Assembly (NCBI RefSeq): GCF_047149785.1
Contig: NZ_BAAGBE010000001.1
Span: 372,001 to 436,000, forward strand
Length of the DNA stretch: 64,000 nt
Direction of reading: 5' to 3'
Source of the DNA: Nitrobacter sp047149785
Lineage (GTDB): Bacteria; Pseudomonadota; Alphaproteobacteria; Rhizobiales; Xanthobacteraceae
This document shows, piece by piece, positions 8,020 to 17,610 of the stretch. Position 1 is the stretch's first letter. Each line of letters begins with the position of its first letter. Below the pieces are notes generated by a model that saw only the letters and a program-made list of their open reading frames with translations, was not told the origin of the DNA and made no database searches. Position numbers and translations under genes: made by a program.

Positions 8020-9326
8020 AAACCGAATTCACGCTGGCCCAACTGGCCGATCCGGATATCGCCGAGGCCGATAAAATTCTCCGCAAGTGCGTGCATTGCG
8101 GATTCTGCACCGCGACGTGCCCGACCTATGTGCTGCTCGGCGACGAGCTCGACAGCCCGCGCGGCCGGATCTACCTGATCAAGCAGATGCTCGAAAAGAA
8201 CGAGCCGCCGACCACCGAGGTCGTGAAGCATATCGACCGCTGCCTGTCGTGCCTCGCCTGCATGACGACGTGCCCCTCCGGCGTCAACTACATGCACCTG
8301 GTCGATCAGGCGCGGGTCAGGATCGAGACGGAATATGCGCGACCGCTTCCCGAACGACTGCTTCGAATGGTTCTCGCCTATGTGCTGCCGCGGCCGAAAG
8401 TCTTTCGAGCCGGCATGGTTCTGGCGCGCTTTGGCCGCCCCTTCGCGGCGCTGCTGCCGGGATCGAAAGCGGGCGCGACGACGCCGACGTTGCTTCGCCG
8501 AATCAAGGCCATGATGGCGCTGACGCCGGCGTCGCTGCCTCCTCCCGGAGCGGCCGCCGGCAGCGTCTTCCCGGCAAAAGGTTTGAGGCGCGGCCGCGTC
8601 GCGCTGCTGCAGGGCTGCGCCCAGCAGGTGCTGGCGCCGCGCATCAACGAGGCTGCGATCCGCCTTTTGACCCGTCACGGCGTCGAGGTGGTGCTGGTGG
8701 CTGACGAGCAATGTTGTGGCGCGCTGACGCACCACATGGGTGACGACCGGGATGCGCTGGCGCGGGCGCGGGCCAACATCAGGGCCTGGCTCACTGAAGC
8801 GGAGCGCGGCGGCCTCGACGCCATCGTGGTGACGGCGTCGGGCTGCGGCACCGTCATCAAGGACTACGGTTACCTGTTGCGGGAGGACCGCGATTACGCC
8901 GCCCCGGCCGCGAAAGTCTCGGGCCTGGCCAAGGACATCACCGAGTACGTCGCGGGCCTCGACTTGCCTGCGCCGCAGAGGCGCAGCGATCTTGTGGTTG
9001 CCTATCACTCCGCCTGTTCGCTTCAGCACGGCCAGAAAATCACGGGGCTTCCGAAAGATTTGCTTTCCAAGAATGGATTCGTGGTGAAAGATATACCCGA
9101 GAGTCATTTGTGTTGCGGTTCGGCGGGGACATACAACATTCTCCAGCCTGACATTGCGGACCGACTGCGTGACCGGAAGGTCGCCAATATCGCAAGCGTC
9201 AAGCCGGACATGATCGCTACCGGCAATATCGGGTGCATGGTCCAGATTGCCGGTGGAACGTCGGTCCCTGTTGTTCACACGATTGAACTTCTCGACTGGG
9301 CGACAGGCGGCCCCCGGCCCGGATGA
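8016..9326 (+). CDS. glcF: Glycolate oxidase iron-sulfur subunit GlcF
   Basis: The 436-residue protein starts at the ATG overlapping the glcE stop; the frame open to 7464 is only read-through. It has two 4Fe-4S ferredoxin motifs, CVHCGFCTATCP (C25, C28, C31, C35) and CLSCLACMTTCP. Two CCG cysteine-rich domains follow, with CCGALTHHMG and CCGSAGTYN. This is the layout of GlcF and related lactate and glycerol-3-phosphate dehydrogenase subunits. It passes electrons from the flavin subunits to quinone at the membrane. It ends the glcDEF operon; no glcC regulator is adjacent. Confidence 0.94.
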   Translation: MKTEFTLAQLADPDIAEADKILRKCVHCGFCTATCPTYVLLGDELDSPRGRIYLIKQMLEKNEPPTTEVVKHIDRCLSCLACMTTCPSGVNYMHLVDQARVRIETEYARPLPERLLRMVLAYVLPRPKVFRAGMVLARFGRPFAALLPGSKAGATTPTLLRRIKAMMALTPASLPPPGAAAGSVFPAKGLRRGRVALLQGCAQQVLAPRINEAAIRLLTRHGVEVVLVADEQCCGALTHHMGDDRDALARARANIRAWLTEAERGGLDAIVVTASGCGTVIKDYGYLLREDRDYAAPAAKVSGLAKDITEYVAGLDLPAPQRRSDLVVAYHSACSLQHGQKITGLPKDLLSKNGFVVKDIPESHLCCGSAGTYNILQPDIADRLRDRKVANIASVKPDMIATGNIGCMVQIAGGTSVPVVHTIELLDWATGGPRPG

Positions 9327-9353
9327 CTTGATGGGCGGCCACAGGAGGACACG

Positions 9354-9779
9354 ATGGCTAAAAAAGCGAAGAAGGCGAGGGGCAAGAAGACCAAGAAAAA
9401 ATCGGTAGCAACGAGAAAGAAGACCGCGAAGAGACCCGCGAAGAAGTCGGTGAACAAGACTTCGAAAAAGAAGGCTCCCAAGAAGAAGGCTGCCAAGAAG
9501 AAAGCCGCCAAGAAGAAAGCCGCAAGGAAGCAGGCTTCCGGCAGGGTTACGAAGAAGTCCGCGCCGAAAAAATCGGCCAAGAAGGCGAAGAAGGCTGTAG
9601 CCAAACGCAGGGCCTCCGCGAGAAAGACGCCTGCGAAACGGGCCTCCGTCGCAAAATCTCCCGCGCGGGCCGCGGCGGTCGAACCGGCTTCAGCGCCGAG
9701 TTGGGCCATGCCCGAACCCACCATCTCGACCTATGGCCATACCGATCGCGCCGGCGGGTCGGGAGATGACGGCAACTGA
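9354..9779 (+). CDS. Lysine/alanine-rich histone H1-like protein
   Basis: The 141-residue protein is almost entirely lysine, alanine and arginine, with repeated AAKKKAAKKKAA and PAKK/SAKK motifs like the tail of eukaryotic histone H1 and of bacterial H1-like proteins. A short non-basic end (MPEPTISTYGHTDRAGG) closes it. AGGAGG lies five bases before the ATG, so it should be well translated. It presumably binds DNA or RNA non-specifically. The repeats are also visible in the DNA as AAGAAG/GCC codon runs near 9480-9535, so length may vary between strains. There is no link to the glc genes beyond position. Confidence 0.85.
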   Translation: MAKKAKKARGKKTKKKSVATRKKTAKRPAKKSVNKTSKKKAPKKKAAKKKAAKKKAARKQASGRVTKKSAPKKSAKKAKKAVAKRRASARKTPAKRASVAKSPARAAAVEPASAPSWAMPEPTISTYGHTDRAGGSGDDGN

Positions 9780-9810
9780 GAGCATGATGTTTTTTGACGG
9801 AATCAGCCTT

Positions 9811-9857
9811 CGTCATGCCCGGACTTGATCCGGGCATCGGCTATACCGGCGATGACG
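9811..9857. repeat. Dispersed palindromic repeat, short CGTCATG copy
   Basis: It starts CGTCATGCCCGG, has the inner hairpin CCCGGACTTGATCCGGG, and ends CCGGCGATGACG. It is a shortened copy of the family at 6671-6752, without the ACGTCTT arms. Confidence 0.8.
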
Positions 9858-10252
9858 AGATAAAAGCGCTTCCGTCAAAACGCAGCAAACCATGACGAGG
9901 GTGGCCGATTGCGGTCGCCTTATCGGGTCTCTTGAATCGAGGGTCGCAGCGTTTCGCTGCGGCCCTTTTCATTGGAACAGCTGGCTCGTCGCGCCGGTCA
10001 ACGAGGCGGCGGTCGGCCGGTCGCGGGTCGTTCGGCGCGGAAGCGGGCCGCTTGTCCGAGATCTGCAACACCGGCGGACGACGTGGTGCGAACAGGCCGG
10101 AGCGCCCAAATAGGCGGCAAATGCTCGCTATTTCGGCTTCCCGTTTTCCGGTGGCGGCCTCATGGTTAACGAAAGGGAAATGGTTTTCGCTCAGATATCG
10201 CATTCCGTGGTCTTCGAGACTTGAACTGTTGTTCGGCGGATGGGGGTTTGTT
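9858..10252. other. Intergenic region before the porin-like gene
   Basis: 395 bp without a credible coding frame; the frame open from 9932 only becomes protein-like at the porin signal peptide. It holds a terminator-like hairpin (9941-9970), and the final ~120 bp are AT-richer and should contain the porin promoter. Confidence 0.5.
9941..9970 (+). terminator. Terminator-like hairpin with short T-run
   Basis: GGGTCGCAGCG and CGCTGCGGCCC pair over 11 positions, with one G-U, around a three-base TTT loop, and are followed by TTTTC. It is 160 bp after the H1-like gene, so it may terminate that transcript or an unrecognised small RNA starting after the repeat at 9811-9857. Confidence 0.55.
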
Positions 10253-11263
10253 GTGAAGGAAATAGCCCTGGCGGCAACGGCGCTGATGATGACGGCAGGC
10301 TCGGCGCTGGCGGCGGATATGGCGGCGAAGGCCGACAAGGCGCCGCCTCCGGTCGCATTCGATCCGTGGGACATCGCCTTCGGCGCCGGCGTAACGAGCG
10401 ACTACGTGTTCCGCGGCGTGACGCAGTCGAACCACAAGCCGTCGGTGACCGCTTATTTCGAGCCCCGCTACAACGTCACCAGGGACCTGCAGCTTTACGT
10501 CGGCTCGGCGGTCGAGAGCATCTCCTTCGCCAACCGTGCGGCGGCGGAGGTCGATATCTACGGCGGCATCCGTCCGACCTTCGGCGCTTTCGCCTTCGAC
10601 TTTGGCGTCTGGGGCTACCTGTATCCAGGCGGCAACTGCGTTGATACTGCGGCCGCCGGTCTCGGCGCGCTTTGTCCGGGCGATACCGGTGCAATCGCTC
10701 TGTTCAACGGCAACGTCATGAAGAAGGACGTGAGCTTCTTCGAAGGCTTCGCCAAGGTGAACTACACCATCAACGACAACTGGGCGGTCGGCCTGAACGA
10801 ATACTACTCCCCGAACTTCCTGAACACCGGCGCGTGGGGCGACTACGCGTCGATCACCGCCAAATACACCGCGCCCGCCACCGTCTTCGGCGCGAGCGGC
10901 GTCGGCATGTATGTGTCGGGCGAGTTCGGCCGTCAGTGGCTTGGAACGTCGGATCCGTTCTACGGCACCGGCTTCGCGGCCGCCGGCTTCGCGGGTCCGT
11001 TTCCGAACGGCATCAAATATGCCGATTACAACACCTGGAACATCGGTCTCGGCTTCACTTACAAGGTGTTCACACTGGATTTGCGCTATTCCGACAGCGA
11101 CCTGTCGAAGGGAGACTGCAACGCCTTCACCTCGGACTTCACTGCCCCGCTCAACGGCAACTTCACCAACATCAATCCAAGCGGCGCAGGTTCTGATTGG
11201 TGCGGCGCGACGTTCATCGCCAAACTGTCGGCCGACCTGACCGCGATGACCGGCCTGAAATAG
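10253..11263 (+). CDS. TorF-type putative porin, outer-membrane beta-barrel
   Basis: The protein has 336 residues from a GTG start at 10253. A signal peptide (about residues 1-23, ending SALAAD) precedes a barrel of alternating hydrophobic strands. The N-terminal DIAFGAGVTSDYVFRGVTQS segment is the hallmark of the TorF/Gcw_chp family of putative porins. The protein ends in a chain of strands (FIAKLSADLTAMTGLK) without the usual terminal phenylalanine. The upstream frame to 9932 has no protein character, and the signal peptide fixes the start; GGGGG lies before the GTG. It is probably an outer-membrane channel of unknown substrate. Confidence 0.82.
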   Translation: MKEIALAATALMMTAGSALAADMAAKADKAPPPVAFDPWDIAFGAGVTSDYVFRGVTQSNHKPSVTAYFEPRYNVTRDLQLYVGSAVESISFANRAAAEVDIYGGIRPTFGAFAFDFGVWGYLYPGGNCVDTAAAGLGALCPGDTGAIALFNGNVMKKDVSFFEGFAKVNYTINDNWAVGLNEYYSPNFLNTGAWGDYASITAKYTAPATVFGASGVGMYVSGEFGRQWLGTSDPFYGTGFAAAGFAGPFPNGIKYADYNTWNIGLGFTYKVFTLDLRYSDSDLSKGDCNAFTSDFTAPLNGNFTNINPSGAGSDWCGATFIAKLSADLTAMTGLK

Positions 11264-11415
11264 TCTAGCTTCAGGCTCATCGAGCCGCGTTCGCTGGACT
11301 GCCGCAGCGGGCGGAACCCGAGCCCGATAGCGCGGGCTTCACGTCGGCCGATCCGCACTGTACAACGGCGCATAGCGCAAGATCGGCGTCGCGATCATCG
11401 ATTCAACGAGGGCAG

Positions 11416-11832
11416 ATGGCAGCAAGGTTCGGCTTCCGGTCCGGTGTCATCGCGGCTGCGGCCGCGATCGGAAGCATCATCGGTGCATGGCCGGCTTCGG
11501 CGCAGGATGGGTTTCCGTTCGGCCTCGAGATGACGCTGGATGCGCCACCCCAGCCCGGCTCGAAGCGGGTGCCGTCGCTGGAAATCGGCGACAGCGGCGA
11601 GGCCAAGCTTGAGCTGTGGTGCAAGGGCGGCAGGGGTCAGTTCTCGGTTGCCGGCAACACGGTCATCTTCGCGGCCGGTCCGCTGGAGGACCGCTCCTGT
11701 CCGCCGGAGAAAGCCAAGGCCGATGACGATCTGGTCGCGGCGCTCTCGGCTGCGGGGACCTGGACGCGGGACGGCGACGAGGTCTCGTTCGTGGGTCCGA
11801 CGACGTTGCGTTTTCATCTCAATACGAATTGA
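11416..11832 (+). CDS. Small secreted protein, possible META/HslJ-like domain
   Basis: The 138-residue protein has a clear signal peptide (about residues 1-31, ending WPASAQ-D). The mature part is all-beta in character, with ELWCKGGRGQFSVAGN and a late cysteine (C96), so a disulfide with C73 is possible. The SVAGNTVIFAAGPLEDRSC pattern resembles META-domain lipocalin-like proteins, but I am not certain. GAGGGC precedes the ATG at 11416. It stands alone between the porin and a repeat. Confidence 0.72.
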   Translation: MAARFGFRSGVIAAAAAIGSIIGAWPASAQDGFPFGLEMTLDAPPQPGSKRVPSLEIGDSGEAKLELWCKGGRGQFSVAGNTVIFAAGPLEDRSCPPEKAKADDDLVAALSAAGTWTRDGDEVSFVGPTTLRFHLNTN

Positions 11833-11871
11833 GAGCGGAGGCTCCGCTGAATCGCGGCGAACGACTTTTCA

Positions 11872-12040
11872 CCTCCCGCTTGCGGGGGAGGCCGACCGGC
11901 GAAGCCGGGCGGGATATTCTTCACTAACGCTGCTTCCTTGAGTGCCCCCTCCCAACCCTCTCAGAGCGAGCTTCGCTCGTCTCGACCCGCGAGAGGGAGC
12001 CCGCTGTGCACTGATGATGCGTTTTCGCTCTGGATATGGC
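11872..12040. repeat. Dispersed repeat of the CTCCC / GAGAGGGAG family
   Basis: A first hairpin, CCTCCCGCTTGCGGGGGAGG, is followed by GAGCGAGCTTCGCTC and a GAGAGGGAG ... CGCTGTGC ... GATGCGTTTTC tail. The tail closely matches the one near 54380-54412. Related pieces are seen at 4815, 32900 and 49068, and inside ileS. Confidence 0.75.
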
Positions 12041-12087
12041 TCCGCGCGCGCGGATCGCAAATCTCGTGCTGCGGAGAGCGGGGTGCC

Positions 12088-13287
12088 TTATTTCCAGGCC
12101 GATTTGTCGGCGTCCCAGCGCTGCGCCTTGAACTGCTTCGCCAGCGCGTCGACCGCGCCGCTATCGTCGGTCTCGACGTCCTCGTCCTCGACCGAGGTCT
12201 CGTCGTCAACCAGGTTGAGCTTCGGCCCGTCGCTTTCGTCGGCGGTCGTCGTCGCGGGGACGCCGACCCAGAGCATGATGTGATCGGACCCACCCGGCTT
12301 GTCGGGAGCAGGCAACGCCGTCACCTCGACGGTGTCGGTCAGCTTGAGCGCCGGGACCACTTCGCTCGGGCGCTTGAAGATCAGTGTCAGCTTGCCGGTG
12401 TCATCGCTCCATTTTGTCGAGACGGGCTTTGCGTCCAGGGCCTTTTCCAGCACGCCGGAGATCGCGGTCGCGAGTTTGCCGCGGTCGAGCTTGCCGTTGG
12501 CGCGCCATTCCGCGGCCGGAAAGCGGATGGTGCGGTCCATGTCGAACATGCCCGCGCTCCAGCCGGCGGCAATCACGCCGGGCAATGCCTTCAACCGGGC
12601 GATGAGGGAGGGCGCGCGCTCCGGATCGACGTTGATATCGATGACCTGCGTGCCGGCCCGCAGCGCCTCGCAGGTCACATCGAGGCTGTTCAGCGCCACC
12701 TCGACATTCTGTCCTCGCAGCCCTTTGAGCAGGTCGGCTGCCGCGTCGAGTTTGACTTTCACGGCGACCGCCTCGGGAGACACCTCGGTGAAATCCTTCG
12801 GTGCAGCGATAATGCCGTCGTCGGTTGTCCGGCTGTCGTTAAACTCGGCCTCGCTGAGATCGGAATTGTCCGTCGACGTCACGGTGGTAACTGTCTGGCC
12901 GACGCTGACCCGGCCATCGAACTCGAACGTATCGCCGGTGGGCTTGCGGGTGAGCGTCACCGTGACGGGCAGCTTGTCGACCATGCTTTGGGTCGCGCCG
13001 GTCAGGGTCGAGCCGTTCACCGCGAGGTTGACGACGAAGCGGTCCTTGCGATCGGAGCCTTTTTCCGCGGGGTAGCAGACGTCGAGAACGGCGCCGGTGA
13101 CGGTCTTGCCCTGGCGGGTCTCCTTGAGGATGACGTCGGCATTGCCTTCCATCAGTCCGTCGATCGAGGTGAAATACCGGACCTCCGCTCCGCCAGCCGT
13201 CGCCTTGGTGAGGGGTCTGTCCTGCGCGAGCAGACCCCCCGGCCAAGCGATCACCAGGCAGACCAAACACAGCCGTCGTGCGCGCAT
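12088..13287 (-). CDS. Conserved secreted protein of unknown function
   Basis: The 399-residue protein has an N-terminal signal peptide (MRARRLCLVCLVIAWPGGLL, cleaved near AQ-DR) and is otherwise a soluble beta-rich protein with few motifs. The C-terminal part has an acidic stretch (DDETSVEDEDVETDD, about residues 362-376). Two cysteines in the mature part (in DVCYPAEKG and DVTCEALR) could pair. It is divergent from nothing obvious, and is separated from groEL by a terminator, so it is its own unit. I do not recognise the family; export to the periplasm is the only supported statement. Confidence 0.78.
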   Translation of the reverse strand: MRARRLCLVCLVIAWPGGLLAQDRPLTKATAGGAEVRYFTSIDGLMEGNADVILKETRQGKTVTGAVLDVCYPAEKGSDRKDRFVVNLAVNGSTLTGATQSMVDKLPVTVTLTRKPTGDTFEFDGRVSVGQTVTTVTSTDNSDLSEAEFNDSRTTDDGIIAAPKDFTEVSPEAVAVKVKLDAAADLLKGLRGQNVEVALNSLDVTCEALRAGTQVIDINVDPERAPSLIARLKALPGVIAAGWSAGMFDMDRTIRFPAAEWRANGKLDRGKLATAISGVLEKALDAKPVSTKWSDDTGKLTLIFKRPSEVVPALKLTDTVEVTALPAPDKPGGSDHIMLWVGVPATTTADESDGPKLNLVDDETSVEDEDVETDDSGAVDALAKQFKAQRWDADKSAWK

Positions 13288-13337
13288 GGAGAATCCCCGT
13301 TCGTCGAATCGCCCGCCACCCTAAAACCCGGTTCGCC

Positions 13338-13366
13338 AAAAAAGAAGGCCGCCTGGAGGCGGCCTT
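13338..13366 (-). terminator. Rho-independent terminator of groEL
   Basis: On the minus strand AAGGCCGCC and GGCGGCCTT pair around a TCCA loop and are followed by C and six T residues. It is 28 bp after the groEL stop, a textbook intrinsic terminator. Confidence 0.9.
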
Positions 13367-13393
13367 CCGGCGAAGTCGTGCAGTTCGAAGGGC

Positions 13394-15028
<1,635 letters not shown>

Positions 15029-15063
15029 TGAGTGTTACTCCTTTAAGGAAATGCTCCTGTTGT

Positions 15064-15154
15064 CGTCATGGCCGGACTTGTTCCGGCCATCTACGTCTTG
15101 TTTTCCGGTGGAAGGAAGAAGACGTGGATCACCGGGACAAGCCCGGTGATGACG
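15064..15154. repeat. CGTCATG palindromic repeat inside the groES-groEL gap
   Basis: CGTCATGGCCGG at the left end and CCCGGTGATGACG at the right end bracket the inner pair ACGTCTT / AAGACGT, matching the family at 6671. It fills most of the gap between the groES stop and the groEL start, and could fold in the mRNA and affect the GroES:GroEL ratio. Confidence 0.88.
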
Positions 15155-15178
15155 CTTGGTGCAAAAGCCGGATCGTGC

Positions 15179-15475
15179 TCAGCTCAGCACGCCCATGATA
15201 TCGGACTCCTTCATGATCAGGAGGTCCTGACCGTCGAGCTTGATCTCGGTGCCCGACCACTTGCCGAACAGCACCTTGTCGCCGACCTTGACGTCGATGG
15301 GAACCAGCTTGCCGGCTTCGTCGCGTCCGCCCGGACCGACGGCGATGACTTCGCCCTGGGACGGCTTTTCCCTAGCGGTGTCGGGAATGATGATGCCGCC
15401 CTTGGTCTTTTCTTCGGCATCGATGCGTTTGACCACGACACGGTCATGCAGCGGACGAAATTGGGTTTTAGCCAT
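15179..15475 (-). CDS. groS: Co-chaperonin GroES
   Basis: The 98-residue Cpn10 starts MAKTQFRPLHDRVVVKRID, has the mobile loop with GGIIIPDTAREKPSQGEV, and ends KESDIMGVLS. GGAGGAG lies six bases before the ATG at 15475, which decides against the longer frame to 15631. It caps the GroEL ring as a heptamer. It is the first gene of groESL, 91 bp downstream of a CIRCE operator and of a sigma-70-type promoter. Confidence 0.97.
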   Translation of the reverse strand: MAKTQFRPLHDRVVVKRIDAEEKTKGGIIIPDTAREKPSQGEVIAVGPGGRDEAGKLVPIDVKVGDKVLFGKWSGTEIKLDGQDLLIMKESDIMGVLS

Positions 15476-15565
15476 GGCGGCTCCTCCGGGGGTTCGCAGG
15501 ACTCTGAATTGCCATCGACGGAATGCATTTCGCTCGGACTCGAAACGCCCGGGCGATTCGTACCT

Positions 15566-15592
15566 TTGGCAATCATGCTCCAAGAGTGCTAA
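15566..15592 (-). promoter_or_regulatory. CIRCE operator for HrcA
   Basis: On the plus strand it reads TTGGCAATC, nine bases, GAGTGCTAA. The right arm is a perfect CIRCE half-site; the left differs from TTAGCACTC at two positions. The spacer is exactly the canonical nine bases, and the site lies just downstream of the groESL -10 box, as expected for HrcA repression. hrcA is not in this window. Confidence 0.88.
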
Positions 15593-15602
15593 TCGTTGGC
15601 GG

Positions 15603-15631
15603 GGAATATGGCCTGGCAGCCATGCTGTCAA
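15603..15631 (-). promoter_or_regulatory. Sigma-70-like promoter of groESL
   Basis: On the minus strand a perfect -35 box TTGACA (15626-15631) is separated by 17 bases from TATTCC (15603-15608). The CIRCE operator begins about 10 bases downstream and overlaps the likely transcription start, so repressor binding would block initiation. Confidence 0.75.
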
Positions 15632-15788
15632 GCAAGCGCCTTAAGCCGTTGGTGAAAGGCGTATAGGATAAGGATAGTGCAAACCATGTCGTGGCGTCCT
15701 CGCGATCGCGTGTAAGGTTGGCGCGGCCACATTCTAAATCTGGCAGTCAGGGGCGCGGCGGCCGGGAATTAGGTCGGGAAAACATACG

Positions 15789-16349
15789 ATGGCGAGACCA
15801 GAAGGCGGACGCGCGGCTTTGAACCTGGGGGTGGCTGCGGCCCTTGCGATGTTTCTCTGCGGGTGCGGATCAATCGGGTCGATCGGATTATCGCCGCAGC
15901 CCGCCGAGCCTCCCGCGCCGGCTGCCGAGCCCGAAGTTCCTGCCACCATCCGATCGGACGAACTCGTCGGTCGCTGGGGACTCGCATCCTATCAAAATCC
16001 GAACGACCGGGCGCGGACCGAGGCTGCGGCCAAGGCCCAGTGCAAGAACCCTTACGTGATCGGCGCCGGCAGTCATGGCGGCGTCATCATGCATCTCGCC
16101 GACGAGGCGACGCCGCAGGAACTGCGGCTGAAGGGCAGCCGGAGCGGAAAGAACTACATCGGACCCGAAGGCCCCCCCGCCGGCGAGAAGGATCGCGAAA
16201 TCGTTTCGTTCGACGGCAACGTCCTGATCACGCGTTTCATCGACCCTGACGCGGCGACCCGCTATGGCAACATGGTCTATGTTCGTTGCGCGACCGCGGC
16301 CGCGTCGGCCCGCCACGCGGCGGCAAAGCCGCGCGCGCATTCGCATTAG
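15789..16349 (+). CDS. Putative lipoprotein of unknown function
   Basis: The 186-residue protein has an N-terminal hydrophobic segment followed by a lipobox around LCGCGS (lipidated Cys about residue 26), a proline/alanine-rich linker (PQPAEPPAPAAEPEVP), and a ~110-residue domain beginning DELVGRWGLASYQNPNDRAR. It ends in a histidine- and alanine-rich tail. GRWGLASY resembles AprI/lipocalin-like beta barrels only loosely, so I give no function. The stop codon overlaps the start of a dispersed repeat at 16348. Confidence 0.78.
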   Translation: MARPEGGRAALNLGVAAALAMFLCGCGSIGSIGLSPQPAEPPAPAAEPEVPATIRSDELVGRWGLASYQNPNDRARTEAAAKAQCKNPYVIGAGSHGGVIMHLADEATPQELRLKGSRSGKNYIGPEGPPAGEKDREIVSFDGNVLITRFIDPDAATRYGNMVYVRCATAAASARHAAAKPRAHSH

Positions 16350-16448
16350 AGCGTATTCAAGCGAAGTGGCTATTGGTTCGCGTCAAGAAAACGCGTCAAT
16401 CAAAATCATGGAGCCCCGCTTCTGAGTGCATCAGAAGCGGAAGGGTTC
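16348..16448. repeat. Dispersed repeat, AGAGCGT...AAGTGGC family
   Basis: It reads AGAGCGTATTCAAGCGAAGTGG, then GGTTCGCGT-AAGAAAACGCG, and ends in the hairpin CCGCTTCTGA / TCAGAAGCGG near 16420-16442. The first part recurs at 44124-44180. It directly follows, and slightly overlaps, the lipoprotein stop codon. Confidence 0.8.
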
Positions 16449-16517
16449 TATGCGGGCTGCGCGCGACTTGCAGCCGATCGATGACGGCCGGGATGAGGGA
16501 TGCGGCACTTCCTGGGG

Positions 16518-17300
16518 TCAGTCGAACAACGCGTCGATGTCGTCCTGGGAGGCGTGCCCCTCGTCGCCCTCGAGTTTGGGACCGTTCAGAAGCTTGGCAT
16601 CGCCCACGCGATCGTCGATGATCGGCGGCGCGTGGGCCCGGATGGCGTCGACGCCGCCCCAGATGTCCATCATGACGTTGATATGATGCTCGATGAACTT
16701 CATGGTGTTCATCACCTTGGCGATACGCTGGCCGGTGAGATCCTGGAAGTTGCAGGCTTCGAAAATCGAAATCACCCGTTCCTGGATTTCCTCGCTCAAC
16801 CGGGTCTGCTCCGCTGGCGTCGCCTTGGACAAGGCGCTGGCGGACTGGTCGATCGCCTCGGCCGCCTCCAGAATGCGTTGCGTCGCCTGCTCGGTGCCTC
16901 CCACCACGGCGCCGAGCTCGTCGGTCACCTTCGCCATCTCGTCGCCGCTGAAACTCTTGCCATGCAGAACCGCGATTTCCTGCTTGGTGCGGGTGATGGC
17001 GTCGTAGATCAGATCGAGTTCGGTCTTGAGCTTTTCACACTGTTCGATCTGTGCGCGGTAGGTCTGTAGCAGGGCCTGCGCATCGGCCACCTCGCGGTTG
17101 ACGGCTTCACTGTCCGCCGCGACCGGCCCGGCCGCGCCGTTGCGGCGCGAAGCTCCCATCTGTTGGCGGATCGCCTGCAGCTCCGCCATGATCTCGCGAT
17201 GTACCGGCATTGGCGTCTCCCCATGTTCGGCGGCTGCGATAACAGGCGCGCCGGCATTCAAAATCTCTTCGACGCGGAAGCGCTTGCGTTGAACAGCCAT
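16518..17300 (-). CDS. cheZ: Protein phosphatase CheZ
   Basis: The 260-residue protein carries the CheZ signature FEACNFQDLTGQRIAKVM with the catalytic Asp and Gln (D/Q in FQDLTGQ), inside a long helical hairpin. It ends in SQDDIDALFD, the acidic C-terminal helix that binds CheY. It dephosphorylates CheY-P to end the chemotactic signal. I use the ATG at 17300, which has GGGGA six bases upstream; an in-frame GTG at 17318 would add six residues. It is not in a che operon, and an orphan cheY lies 36 kb away in this window, so the two may serve one pathway. Confidence 0.9.
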   Translation of the reverse strand: MAVQRKRFRVEEILNAGAPVIAAAEHGETPMPVHREIMAELQAIRQQMGASRRNGAAGPVAADSEAVNREVADAQALLQTYRAQIEQCEKLKTELDLIYDAITRTKQEIAVLHGKSFSGDEMAKVTDELGAVVGGTEQATQRILEAAEAIDQSASALSKATPAEQTRLSEEIQERVISIFEACNFQDLTGQRIAKVMNTMKFIEHHINVMMDIWGGVDAIRAHAPPIIDDRVGDAKLLNGPKLEGDEGHASQDDIDALFD

Positions 17301-17610
17301 CAGATTCCCCAGCTTCACTCAAATCCATCACGCTATATCCATGCGTTGTATACCGGGGTGGTTTAACGCCGGGTTCACGCGAGGAACCGGACGGCGCGAT
17401 CCGCACACCGGCGGTTAACCATGGCCGCGCCGGTTCATCGAAAATAAACGCTACCGGACAAAACCGCGTCGTATTGACGACGTGGTGAATCGAAACGCCG
17501 GTTCTGTTTACCAAACCGATGCGGTTTTGATTTTAATTCGCGTGCGTGGCGATGCGCTGCCCGCCGCACCTGCGGCGACCATCCACGGCGAAACAGTACA
17601 GAGTACGTCG
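17301..17610. other. Divergent promoter region, cheZ / L,D-transpeptidase
   Basis: 310 bp between divergent genes, AT-richer than the flanks near 17320-17360 and 17500-17540. It should hold both promoters; I see no convincing operator, RNA gene or coding frame. Confidence 0.5.

Noticed and set aside
5147..9326. Glycolate catabolic operon with its own regulator
   Set aside because: No glcC-like GntR gene is near. The TetR gene at 3666 is separated by the cytochrome gene, and there is nothing to link it to glc.
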